Source: Clostridia bacterium (GTDB lineage Bacteria > Bacillota > Clostridia > UBA1381). From it: a stretch of DNA of 8,123 nucleotides. The position numbers and the translations under genes were made by a program. The notes beneath the pieces were generated by a model. It had not been told where the DNA came from. It saw only the letters and a list, made by a program, of their open reading frames with translations, and made no database searches. Positions within the stretch are counted from its first letter, which is position 1, and every line of letters begins with the position of its first letter. The stretch lies in the NCBI GenBank assembly GCA_017521775.1, contig JAFXBO010000050.1:1-8123 (forward strand). Reading direction: 5' to 3'. Below are positions 1-6,127 of the stretch, piece after piece.

Positions 1-569
1 TTATCAGCATTTATGTTATAGCTTTGTCCTTCCTCGTCAACACCAATCGGTGCAACAACAGGGATATATGCATCCTTACTTATATACTCAAGAATATGCT
101 TATCAACACTTATAATCTCACCGACAAAGCCCAAATCAACCTTTTTGCCATCAACCTCAGTGAATTTCTTTTCGCATTTTATAAACCCACCATCAATTCC
201 ACAAAATCCTATAGCCTTTCCACCCTTGTAATTTAAGAGTGAAACAATCTCCTTGTTTGTTTTACCGACTAAAACCTCCTGTGCAATTCGCATTGTGTCA
301 GCATCTGTCACTCTAAGTCCGTTAATAAATTCGCTTTTTATGTTATTGTCATTTAATGCCTTTGAAATATCAGGTCCACCACCATGAACAACAATCGGAT
401 TAAGACCAATGAATTTTAAAAGTATTATATCCTCAATAACCGAACTCTTTAGTTCATCGTTAATCATAGCGTTTCCACCATACTTGATTACGACAGTCTT
501 TCCTGCAAATTTTTGTATGAATGGTAACGCTTCAATAAGTATACCTGCTTTTTTTATTAGTTCTTCCAT
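1..569 (-). CDS. argB: Acetylglutamate kinase ArgB (partial, C-terminus beyond window)
   Basis: This cytoplasmic enzyme phosphorylates N-acetyl-L-glutamate with ATP, the second step of arginine synthesis. The first 189 residues are present, out of roughly 290-300 usual for the family; the frame is still open at the left edge. Translation shows the amino-acid-kinase fold signatures: VIKYGGNAM (residues 27-35, with the phosphate-binding Lys29), VHGGGPD (61-67) that binds the substrate, GFCGIDGG near 121-128, and NINAD (185-189), just where the visible part ends. The second conserved lysine is beyond the window. The N-terminal segment before the KYGG motif ([19 protein letters not shown], residues 6-24) matches the extra helix of the hexameric, arginine-inhibited type of this kinase, absent from the E. 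coli dimeric type, so feedback inhibition by arginine is inferred. The ATG at 569 has an AAAGGGG Shine-Dalgarno 7 bases upstream and lies 14 bases after the argC stop, so it is the last visible gene of the arginine operon. Confidence 0.96.
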   Translation of the reverse strand, partial: MEELIKKAGILIEALPFIQKFAGKTVVIKYGGNAMINDELKSSVIEDIILLKFIGLNPIVVHGGGPDISKALNDNNIKSEFINGLRVTDADTMRIAQEVLVGKTNKEIVSLLNYKGGKAIGFCGIDGGFIKCEKKFTEVDGKKVDLGFVGEIISVDKHILEYISKDAYIPVVAPIGVDEEGQSYNINAD

Positions 570-583
570 ATCTTTTCCCCTTT

Positions 584-1621
584 TTACAGATAAAATCCTG
601 CATTTTTAAGCCCTGTTGTTTCGTCCAAGCCAAATAATATATTCATATTCTGAACTGCCTGACCTGCTGCTCCCTTAAACAGATTATCAATTGTTGAAAC
701 AACAACAGCACGGTTTAGTCTCTCATCAACAACAACGCCAATATCTACAAAGTTTGAGCCTGCAACAAATTTTGTTTCAGGTAAATCTCCCTTGTCCTTA
801 ACTCTTACAAAATACTCATTCTTATAATATTCTTTATATAAATTAACAATTTCCTCTGTTGTGTGCTTTTCTTTAAGATTAATATAAATTGTCGAGAAAA
901 TTCCTCTTTTTTGTGGAATTAAATGCGGTGTGAAAGAAATCATAATTTCTTCACCTGCAAGCTTTGATAATTCCTGTTCAATTTCAGAGGTATGTCTGTG
1001 AGTTGCAATCTTATATGCCTTTGTGTTTTCAGTACATTCGCAAAAACTATAAGCAAGATTTGTACTTCTTCCTGCACCTGTCACTCCTGATTTTGCATCA
1101 ACAATTATGTTTTTAGACTCTGCCAAACCACTTGCTAAAAGTGGTGCTGCACCAAGTATTGAACAGGTCGTATAGCATCCAGGGTTTCCAATTAGTCTTG
1201 CGTTCTTAATTTTATCTCTGTGTAATTCACATAAACCATAGACAGACTCCTCTAAAAGCTCAGGTGATGAATGTTCCTCTCCATACCATTTTTCATAAAC
1301 AGATATATCATCATATCTGAAGTCTCCGCTTAAATCTATAACCTTTAAACCTTTTTCAATTAATTGAGGAATGACGGTTTTTGATGCTCCGTGTGGCAAA
1401 GCAGTGAATGCGACATCACATTTTGCAACCTCATCTAAATCCAATTCCTTACATTCCTTATCAAGTATATGCACAAAGTTTTTATAAACTTCTGATATTT
1501 TTTGTCCGTCAAATGAATGTGAACCCAAAAATTCAATGCTCACATCAGGGTGATTTGATAAAATTCTTACTAACTCTATTCCTGCATAGCCCGTAGCTCC
1601 CAATACTGCAACTTTAATCAT
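584..1621 (-). CDS. argC: N-acetyl-gamma-glutamyl-phosphate reductase ArgC
   Basis: ArgC reduces N-acetylglutamyl phosphate to N-acetylglutamate semialdehyde with NADPH, the third step of arginine synthesis, in the cytoplasm. The 345-residue length is normal for the long single-function bacterial form. Visible signatures are the N-terminal Rossmann motif [14 protein letters not shown] (residues 8-21), ALPHGAS (74-80), DLSGDFR (96-102), the active-site GNPGCYTT with the nucleophilic Cys149, GVTGAGR (179-185), and HRHTSEIEQ (208-216) carrying the catalytic histidine region. The C-terminus has the usual [16 protein letters not shown] (312-327). The ATG at 1621 follows an AAAGGG Shine-Dalgarno (1629-1634) with a 7-base spacer, 14 bases after the upstream acetyltransferase stop. 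All key residues are intact. It is read from the same message as argD, argF and the acetyltransferase, and its product feeds directly into ArgD. Confidence 0.97.
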   Translation of the reverse strand: MIKVAVLGATGYAGIELVRILSNHPDVSIEFLGSHSFDGQKISEVYKNFVHILDKECKELDLDEVAKCDVAFTALPHGASKTVIPQLIEKGLKVIDLSGDFRYDDISVYEKWYGEEHSSPELLEESVYGLCELHRDKIKNARLIGNPGCYTTCSILGAAPLLASGLAESKNIIVDAKSGVTGAGRSTNLAYSFCECTENTKAYKIATHRHTSEIEQELSKLAGEEIMISFTPHLIPQKRGIFSTIYINLKEKHTTEEIVNLYKEYYKNEYFVRVKDKGDLPETKFVAGSNFVDIGVVVDERLNRAVVVSTIDNLFKGAAGQAVQNMNILFGLDETTGLKNAGFYL

Positions 1622-1635
1622 AATATTACCCTTTC

Positions 1636-2118
1636 TTATTCGTATTCTTTAATCAACAATGCTCTTATGTAGCCCTTCGACTTATCAGTTGAATCAATAT
1701 AAAAGCCTCTTCCGTAATAAAATCTGATGAGTGAAGAGATTTTTGCAGCAGTATGCAATGATATTCTCTTAATACCATTTTTCTTCATAATTCTGTCAAC
1801 CAAGTTCATTATAGACTTTCCAATACCATTATTTTGTGATGTAACTTTAACACCAAATCGACTAAAATATGCTGTTTTATCATCAAACACCTCTACCCTT
1901 ACGCTTCCAACAGGAACTCCATCAGATAAAGCAATTAAAACAATTTTTGTGTCTATATCTCTTTTAACATCTTCATAGGTTTCTGTTAAAGCTGCAGTTG
2001 TTTCAATTCCCGCAAGCTCTGCATATTTTATAAAAGCCTCTTTTGTTATGCTCATGATGTCATCAATATCATCATATGTTGCCATTCTTACCTCAAAAAC
2101 TGATTGATAATCCATCAT
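1636..2118 (-). CDS. GNAT-family N-acetyltransferase inside the arginine operon (candidate short N-acetylglutamate synthase)
   Basis: A 160-residue single-domain GNAT acetyltransferase that would transfer acetyl from acetyl-CoA to an amine. The sequence shows an N-terminal beta-alpha start (VFEVRMATYDDIDDI, residues 7-21), the central strands ending in YFSRFGVKVTS (84-94), the acetyl-CoA pyrophosphate loop of motif A as Q95-N-N-G98-I-G100 followed by the helix KSIMNLVDRIMKK, and the late strand RISLHTA with the C-terminal RFYYGRGFYI (132-141), typical of GNAT motif B. The substrate is not readable from sequence. Its position between argF and argC, starting directly at the argF stop (TAA then ATG ATG), suggests it acetylates glutamate to start the pathway, as short GNAT-type synthases do in some bacteria; this is inference. 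The first ATG (2118) is preferred because it lies 8 bases after the TCCTCC-complementary GGAGGA. An alternative is an unrelated acetyltransferase (for example one acting on ornithine or a protein) that merely shares the operon. Confidence 0.85.
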   Translation of the reverse strand: MMDYQSVFEVRMATYDDIDDIMSITKEAFIKYAELAGIETTAALTETYEDVKRDIDTKIVLIALSDGVPVGSVRVEVFDDKTAYFSRFGVKVTSQNNGIGKSIMNLVDRIMKKNGIKRISLHTAAKISSLIRFYYGRGFYIDSTDKSKGYIRALLIKEYE

Positions 2119-3045
2119 TTATCTGTCCTCCTGCATAAGTGTTGCCATAATTGCTTTTTGTGCATGAAGTCTGTTTTCAGCTTCGTCAAAAATCACGCTG
2201 TTTGCTCCATCAATTACATCTTCCGTAACCTCATAGCCTCTGTATGCAGGTAAACAATGCATAAATAGTGCATCACTTTTTGCATTTTTAAATAGTTCCT
2301 TATTAATCTGATATGGCATAAATATTTTAATTCTTTCTGCTTTTTCTGCCTCTTGTCCCATACTAACCCAAGTATCAGTATAAACAATGTCTGCATCTTT
2401 AATTGCTTCAACAGGGTCCTGGGTAATAATTAAATCTGCACCACTCTTTTTAAAATCTTCCTTTGCATTATCTATTACATCCTGATTTGGCATATAACCT
2501 TGGGGAGATGCAATTGCACAGTCAATTCCCATTTTTCCGCAACCATACATAATTGAATGTGCCATATTATTGCCATCACCGATATATGTAAATTTAAGAT
2601 TTTCCAATGTGCCTTTTTTCTCATAGACTGTCTGCAAGTCTGCTAAAACCTGACATGGATGCAATAGGTCTGTTAATGCATTAATTACTGGAATATCTGC
2701 GTGTTTTGCAAGCTCTATAACATCATCATGAGAATAAGTTCTTATCATGATACCATCTAAATATCTCTCCAACACTTTAGCAGTATCATAAATTGTTTCT
2801 CCTCTGCCAAGCTGGATATCGTTTGCAGATAAGAACAAAGGATATCCACCCAATTGTGTCATTCCAACTTCAAATGACACTCTTGTTCTTGTTGATGACT
2901 TTGAAAAAATCATTCCCAAAGTCTTATCTTTTAAGATTTTATGTTGAATTCCTTTTTTTAAATCTGTTTTAAGCTCAATAGAAAGCTTTATTAAATTTTC
3001 AATTTCCTCTTTAGTCAAATCGTGTAAACTAATAAAATCTTTCAT
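2119..3045 (-). CDS. argF: Ornithine carbamoyltransferase ArgF
   Basis: ArgF joins carbamoyl phosphate to L-ornithine, giving citrulline, in the cytoplasm (usually as a trimer). The 308-residue product carries the full set of family signatures: the carbamoyl-phosphate motif STRTR (residues 51-55), HPCQ (129-132), GDGNNMAHS (157-164), the ornithine loop DTWVSMG (224-230) and HCLPAYRG (263-270) with the active-site cysteine Cys264. The DTWVSMG and HCLPAYRG motifs identify an ornithine rather than an aspartate transcarbamylase. Length and the company of argD, argC and argB point to the biosynthetic enzyme rather than the catabolic form of the arginine deiminase pathway, as no arcA or arcC is nearby. 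The ATG at 3045 is one base after the argD stop, and its GGAGG Shine-Dalgarno lies inside the last argD codons, so translation of the two is likely coupled. The stop codon abuts the start of the next gene with no gap. Confidence 0.97.
   Translation of the reverse strand: MKDFISLHDLTKEEIENLIKLSIELKTDLKKGIQHKILKDKTLGMIFSKSSTRTRVSFEVGMTQLGGYPLFLSANDIQLGRGETIYDTAKVLERYLDGIMIRTYSHDDVIELAKHADIPVINALTDLLHPCQVLADLQTVYEKKGTLENLKFTYIGDGNNMAHSIMYGCGKMGIDCAIASPQGYMPNQDVIDNAKEDFKKSGADLIITQDPVEAIKDADIVYTDTWVSMGQEAEKAERIKIFMPYQINKELFKNAKSDALFMHCLPAYRGYEVTEDVIDGANSVIFDEAENRLHAQKAIMATLMQEDR
2126..2131 (-). promoter_or_regulatory. Ribosome binding site for the GNAT gene, inside argF
   Basis: On the minus strand GGAGGA sits within the last argF codons and 7-8 bases before the first of two adjacent ATG codons (2118 and 2115). 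The spacing favours the first ATG. Because the site is within argF, the acetyltransferase probably depends on argF translation. Confidence 0.7.
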
Positions 3046-3046
3046 T

Positions 3047-4240
3047 TTATATTTCCTCCAAAGTGGTTTTTAAAGCACTTATAAATGCATCAATATCTTC
3101 TTTTGTTATAATTAACGGTGGTGCAAGTCTTAGTGTGTTTTTACAAAGACTTGTTAAATATTTTTTCTCAAACAAAGCGTTAAACACAGTTTTTGCAATG
3201 CTTTCCTCAAGCTCTACACCAATTAAAAGTCCTGCATATCTTAAATCAACAATTTTATCCTTATATATATTCTTTAATTCTGAAAGCTTATCAACAAAAT
3301 AGCTACTCATTTTTTTGACATTTTCCAAAATGTTATCTTCTTTATAAATTTTAAAAACTGCAAGTCCTGCTGCAGTTGAGAAAGGATTTCCTCCAAATGT
3401 TGTTCCGTGGTCACCCGGTTCAAATGCACCTGCCACAAAATCCTTTGCCCCGATTGCTCCAATCGGAACTCCTCCTCCCAATGCCTTTGCACAGGTGAAT
3501 ATATCAGGCTCGACTCCATAATACTGATGCGCAAAATATTCTCCGCATCTTCCCATACCTGTCTGAACCTCATCAAATATTAAGATAATTTCCTTTTCAT
3601 CACAAAGTTTTCTCAAATCCCTTACATAATCCTTGTCCATTGGGTAAACCCCTGCTTCTCCCTGAACAAGCTCAATCATAATTGCAGCAGTTTTATCTGT
3701 TATTGCCTCTTTAATTGCATCAATATTATTAGGCTCAACCTGTCTTATCCCTGGAGTTAAAGGTCTATATGGTTTTTGATACTTTTCCTGACCTGTTAGG
3801 GCAACTGTTGCAAGTGTTCTTCCATGAAAGGATTTATCAAGGGATATAATCTCATATTTTTCTTTGTTCTGTTTATAGAAATAAATCTTTGCTAATTTAA
3901 CTGCTCCTTCATTTGCTTCTGCTCCGGTTGATGCAAAAAACGCCTTGTCTGCACACGAGTTTTCGCACAACTCCTTTGCTAAAAGAGCTTGATTTTCTAT
4001 GTAATAAAGGCTTGATGTATGAATTAATTTATCAAGCTGTTCTTTCAATGCATTAATAAATTTTGGATTAGAATGTCCGAGAGAATTAACTGCAATTCCA
4101 CCCAAAAAATCGTTATATTCTTCTCCATCGGTTGAATACAACTTCATTCCTTCACCTTTTTCGAATGCAACCGGCAATCTTTCTCCAAATGTATTCATAT
4201 AATATTGTTTATCAATATTTTTTATTTGTTGTAAATCCAA
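3047..4240 (-). CDS. argD: Acetylornithine aminotransferase ArgD (TTG start)
   Basis: ArgD is a pyridoxal-phosphate enzyme that transaminates N-acetylglutamate semialdehyde with glutamate to give N2-acetylornithine. With the TTG start at 4240 the protein is 397 residues, the usual family length. Class-III aminotransferase features (numbered from this start) are STGAEANEGAVKLAK (104-118), FHGRT (138-142), the cofactor-contacting IFDEVQTGMGRCG (222-234) and CAKALGGGVPIGA with the Schiff-base Lys252, then GTTFGGNP (279-286). The frame stays open to an ATG at 4279, but that ATG lies directly against the -10 element and has no Shine-Dalgarno. The TTG has GGGGG (4249-4253) at an 8-base spacing, and the resulting N-terminus (MDLQQIKNIDKQYYMNTFG) is what this family normally shows. 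It is the first gene of the arginine operon. The same fold also serves as ornithine or succinyl-diaminopimelate aminotransferase, but the neighbours settle acetylornithine as the main substrate. Confidence 0.95.
   Translation of the reverse strand: MDLQQIKNIDKQYYMNTFGERLPVAFEKGEGMKLYSTDGEEYNDFLGGIAVNSLGHSNPKFINALKEQLDKLIHTSSLYYIENQALLAKELCENSCADKAFFASTGAEANEGAVKLAKIYFYKQNKEKYEIISLDKSFHGRTLATVALTGQEKYQKPYRPLTPGIRQVEPNNIDAIKEAITDKTAAIMIELVQGEAGVYPMDKDYVRDLRKLCDEKEIILIFDEVQTGMGRCGEYFAHQYYGVEPDIFTCAKALGGGVPIGAIGAKDFVAGAFEPGDHGTTFGGNPFSTAAGLAVFKIYKEDNILENVKKMSSYFVDKLSELKNIYKDKIVDLRYAGLLIGVELEESIAKTVFNALFEKKYLTSLCKNTLRLAPPLIITKEDIDAFISALKTTLEEI
3055..3059 (-). promoter_or_regulatory. Ribosome binding site for argF, inside the end of argD
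   Basis: The minus strand reads GGAGG across the Leu-Glu-Glu codons just before the argD stop, 9 bases ahead of the argF ATG (3045). Stop and start are separated by one base, which fits translational coupling and a fixed ratio of the two enzymes. Confidence 0.75.
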
Positions 4241-4248
4241 ATTAATAA

Positions 4249-4253
4249 CCCCC
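4249..4253 (-). promoter_or_regulatory. Ribosome binding site that sets the argD start
   Basis: A run of five G on the minus strand in otherwise very AT-rich sequence, 8 bases before TTG at 4240. No comparable site precedes the ATG at 4279, so this decides the start. Confidence 0.8.
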
Positions 4254-4262
4254 GAATATAGT

Positions 4263-4280
4263 ATTTTATAATTATACATC
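4263..4280 (-). promoter_or_regulatory. ARG box 2, weaker
   Basis: The minus-strand 18-mer GATGTATAATTATAAAAT matches 12 of 16 specified positions of the ARG consensus and lies 2 bases from box 1, close to the 2-3 base spacing seen between paired ARG boxes. It covers the -10 hexamer and the likely start of transcription. Because the region is almost pure A and T, a 12 of 16 match alone is weak; the spacing from box 1 is what supports it. Confidence 0.45.
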
Positions 4281-4299
4281 TAATTGTATAAAAATTCAA
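4271..4299 (-). promoter_or_regulatory. Sigma-A-type promoter of the arginine operon
   Basis: On the minus strand TTGAAT (4294-4299, 4 of 6 to the -35 consensus) is followed by exactly 17 bases and a perfect TATAAT (4271-4276). Transcription would begin near 4264, leaving a leader of about 24 bases before the argD TTG. Its -10 box begins immediately after the ATG at 4279-4277, which rules that ATG out as a start for messages made here. The spacer and both hexamers are covered by ARG-box-like sequence, so ArgR binding would block polymerase. Confidence 0.85.
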
Positions 4300-4300
4300 C
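4283..4300 (-). promoter_or_regulatory. ARG box 1 (ArgR/AhrC operator)
   Basis: The minus-strand 18-mer GTTGAATTTTTATACAAT matches 14 of the 16 specified positions of the E. coli ARG consensus WNTGAATWWWWATTCANW, with both half-sites (TGAAT and the CA-containing right half) recognisable. It overlaps the -35 box and most of the spacer of the argD promoter, an effective place for arginine-dependent repression. No argR gene is in this window, so the regulator itself is inferred. Confidence 0.75.
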
Positions 4301-4385
4301 TGTTTTCCTGTTTGTTTTCATATTTTTGTGTATTTTATCAAAATTAGTTTAGTTGTTACAAAAAATATATGTAGATTGCATAAAG
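4301..4385. other. Short AT-rich spacer between queG and the arginine promoter
   Basis: This 85-base stretch carries no open frame with features of a gene and no GC-rich hairpin followed by a T-run. The nearest candidate fold is a 4-pair AT stem (TTTTGATAAAA), too weak for an intrinsic terminator. Transcription from the upstream cluster may therefore run into the arginine operon, unless a factor-dependent stop is used. Confidence 0.6.
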
Positions 4386-5246
4386 TTATTTAAAAATCTT
4401 CATATTTCTTATCAAAACACCCTTACCTCTCCACGAATATGCCCTATCACCAAAAAGATTTTTAAACTGTGAATTTGTCATATTCTCATTAATATCTGTA
4501 AAGGAATTATCTCTTTTCATAAATTCATGAATATTTGTATGTTTTTGTGAATAATTATACGGACACACATTTTGGCAACCATCACAACCCCATATGTATC
4601 CACTCTTTTTTATAATATTTTCCTCTTCTTTTGTAAGTTCCCCTTTTTTCTGTGTCAAAAAAGAGGCGCATTTGTTTTCATTAAATTCAAAGTTTTCACC
4701 TATTGCACCACCAGGGCAAGCCTCGATACACTTTTTACATTGCATACAGATATCATTATCAATCGGACTATCCTCTTTGAGCTCACAATCGGTCACAATT
4801 CCTACTATAAAAACCTTGCTCCCGAATTCCTTATTTATAAGCATACCGTTCATACCAAAAAAACCGAGTCCCGCAAGATATGCAAGATGTCTTTCCGAAA
4901 ACGGCGAATTATCCACAAAGCTTTCTGCCTGATATCCATTATTTTTAAACAGTTCTAAAACAGGCATCAGCCTGTTTTTTATTACAATATGATAGTCCTC
5001 TCCAAGAGCATATTCTGAAATCACTCCATTTTCTCCAGAGTGATAGTTAAAAAGACAAACAATAATACTCTTTGCAAAAGGATAGGTAAAAAAAGGATTT
5101 ACTCTTCTTTCTGCTACCCTCTCGCAAAGACTAACCTCGCCCCTATTTGAAATTATCGGCAAAAATTCTTCAAAAATCCTTGCTCTGACCACTCCAAAAT
5201 CGCATACACCGGCAATTTTTAGTGCATCGCTTATTTTTCTTTTCAT
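4386..5246 (-). CDS. queG: Short QueG-type epoxyqueuosine reductase (double [4Fe-4S] protein)
   Basis: QueG reduces epoxyqueuosine to queuosine in the anticodon wobble position of certain tRNAs, using cobalamin and two [4Fe-4S] clusters. This 286-residue protein has VDNSPFSERHLAYLAGLGFFG (111-131), whose Asp112 aligns with the proposed catalytic aspartate of the family's VDTGP motif, then a ferredoxin motif CMQCKKCIEACPGGAI (C167, C170, C173, C177), C193, and the second-cluster motif CDGCQNVCPYN (C221, C224, C228). It ends at SWRGKGVLIRNM, where longer relatives (about 380 residues) continue into HEAT-like repeats, so the C-terminal domain is absent. The sequence after the stop has stops in all frames, so this looks like a natural short form rather than a frameshift. 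The ATG overlaps the trxA stop as ATGA with no clear Shine-Dalgarno, so it probably depends on trxA translation. A related reductase or activator with double clusters is possible. Confidence 0.78.
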   Translation of the reverse strand: MKRKISDALKIAGVCDFGVVRARIFEEFLPIISNRGEVSLCERVAERRVNPFFTYPFAKSIIVCLFNYHSGENGVISEYALGEDYHIVIKNRLMPVLELFKNNGYQAESFVDNSPFSERHLAYLAGLGFFGMNGMLINKEFGSKVFIVGIVTDCELKEDSPIDNDICMQCKKCIEACPGGAIGENFEFNENKCASFLTQKKGELTKEEENIIKKSGYIWGCDGCQNVCPYNYSQKHTNIHEFMKRDNSFTDINENMTNSQFKNLFGDRAYSWRGKGVLIRNMKIFK

Positions 5247-5557
5247 AACAAATTGTCAATAATATCACAGAAATCGTCCTTTGAACGAGCACCGACAATC
5301 TTTTCAACAATCTTACCATTTTTGAAAATCATAATTGTAGGAATTGAAACAATTGCATATTCAGCAGCTAATTCTCCCTGCTCATCAACATTTATCTTCC
5401 CTACATTCAATTTTCCCTCATATTCCTCTGCAAGCTCATCAATAATAGGAGAAACCATCTTGCATGGTCCACACCAGCTTGCCCAGAAGTCTACCAAATA
5501 TGGCAGTTCTGATTTAATAACCTCTTTTTCAAAATTTTCCTTTGTTAATACAACCAT
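5243..5557 (-). CDS. trxA: Thioredoxin TrxA
   Basis: A small cytoplasmic dithiol-disulfide oxidoreductase that reduces protein disulfides and is recycled by thioredoxin reductase. With the ATG at 5557 it is 104 residues, the standard thioredoxin length. It shows the buried aspartate and active site in LVDFWASWCGPCKM (redox cysteines in WCGPC, residues 28-32), then INVDEQGELAAEYAIVSIPT with the cis-proline in SIPT, and FKNGK before the final helix. An upstream in-frame ATG at 5566 directly abuts the AAAGG motif and cannot be served by it; the ATG at 5557 lies 8 bases after AAAGGA (5566-5571), and the resulting start MVVLTKENFE is typical. It sits 14 bases after the lipoprotein stop, and its stop overlaps the queG start by 4 bases. 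No thioredoxin reductase gene is adjacent. Confidence 0.96.
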   Translation of the reverse strand: MVVLTKENFEKEVIKSELPYLVDFWASWCGPCKMVSPIIDELAEEYEGKLNVGKINVDEQGELAAEYAIVSIPTIMIFKNGKIVEKIVGARSKDDFCDIIDNLL

Positions 5558-5565
5558 TTTTATCA

Positions 5566-5571
5566 TCCTTT
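5566..5571 (-). promoter_or_regulatory. Ribosome binding site that sets the trxA start
   Basis: AAAGGA on the minus strand, 8 bases before the ATG at 5557. The A of this motif is also the first base of the upstream ATG (5566), which therefore cannot be the start. Confidence 0.75.
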
Positions 5572-6126
5572 CTATTCATAATCAGGGAATGAACTATATA
5601 TTTCACTTATTCCTTCAGTTGCAACCTCATCAGTTGTGTATGAAATTGTTTCTATGAAATTCCCGTCAACAAAACGATACTCTCTCACTTCGTTATAAGT
5701 CTTTCCGAGAATATGTAAACTTATTACATATTCATCAGAGCCTTCCTTATATTCCTTGTAAACATCAATATATGCTCGTCCATTTATTCGTTGGTCGTAC
5801 AAAACATAGCATCCTTTTTCTGTTGCAACATCTAATGCCCATTCCTGAGAATCATCCCACATCATTTCTCCGTTTTTGTCCCTTTGTGCAGTGGTACGCA
5901 AGCTTACACAGGCATCTTTTGTTTCCCCGCCAAGCTTTTCAAGGTAACACTGTCCCATAAGTTCAAATTCATCATAATTCAAATATACTCTGCTAATTCC
6001 AATTGTTTCTCCAAGCTTGTTCTGAACATTATCCATAATATCATCCGGATTCACGGTAACAGGCTTTGATTCACCACAAGCTGTCAGCATAAGCACTGCC
6101 ATAATAATTAATAATATTTTTTTCAT
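5572..6126 (-). CDS. Small lipoprotein of unknown function
   Basis: I do not recognise this 184-residue protein. Its N-terminus is a clear lipoprotein signal: MKK, a hydrophobic stretch (ILLIIMAVLML) and the lipobox LTAC with Cys17 as the lipidated residue, so the mature protein of about 168 residues should be anchored on the outer face of the membrane. After a short polar linker the mature part has alternating charged and aromatic segments, suggestive of beta strands, and an acidic end. Three further cysteines (60, 73, 106) could form a disulfide. The frame extends upstream to a TTG at 6135, but that is only one base from the AAAGGA motif (6137-6142), whereas the ATG at 6126 is 10 bases away and gives a normal signal peptide. 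It begins one base after the yigZ stop and precedes trxA by 14 bases. Nothing in the context assigns a role. Confidence 0.85.
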   Translation of the reverse strand: MKKILLIIMAVLMLTACGESKPVTVNPDDIMDNVQNKLGETIGISRVYLNYDEFELMGQCYLEKLGGETKDACVSLRTTAQRDKNGEMMWDDSQEWALDVATEKGCYVLYDQRINGRAYIDVYKEYKEGSDEYVISLHILGKTYNEVREYRFVDGNFIETISYTTDEVATEGISEIYSSFPDYE

Positions 6127-6127
6127 C

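Noticed and set aside
4321..4385. Possible terminator or second promoter in the queG-argD gap
   Set aside because: Only AT-rich 4-pair stems are visible, and TTGTAA with TAAAAT at 18-base spacing is a weak promoter match in sequence of this base composition.
4239..4385. Riboswitch or T-box leader controlling the arginine operon
   Set aside because: The expected leader is only about 24 bases, too short for a T-box or riboswitch, and no specifier or antiterminator structure is visible.
4386..4388. Frameshift explaining the short QueG
   Set aside because: Sequence after the stop has stops in all three minus-strand frames and no HEAT-like coding signal before the arginine promoter.
4572..4958. 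Long plus-strand open frame of 128 codons opposite queG
   Set aside because: It lies entirely antisense to a gene with intact iron-sulfur motifs, has no Shine-Dalgarno, and its translation has no recognisable feature. The same holds for the other plus-strand frames, for example those at 409-609, 5253-5657 and 7453-7689.
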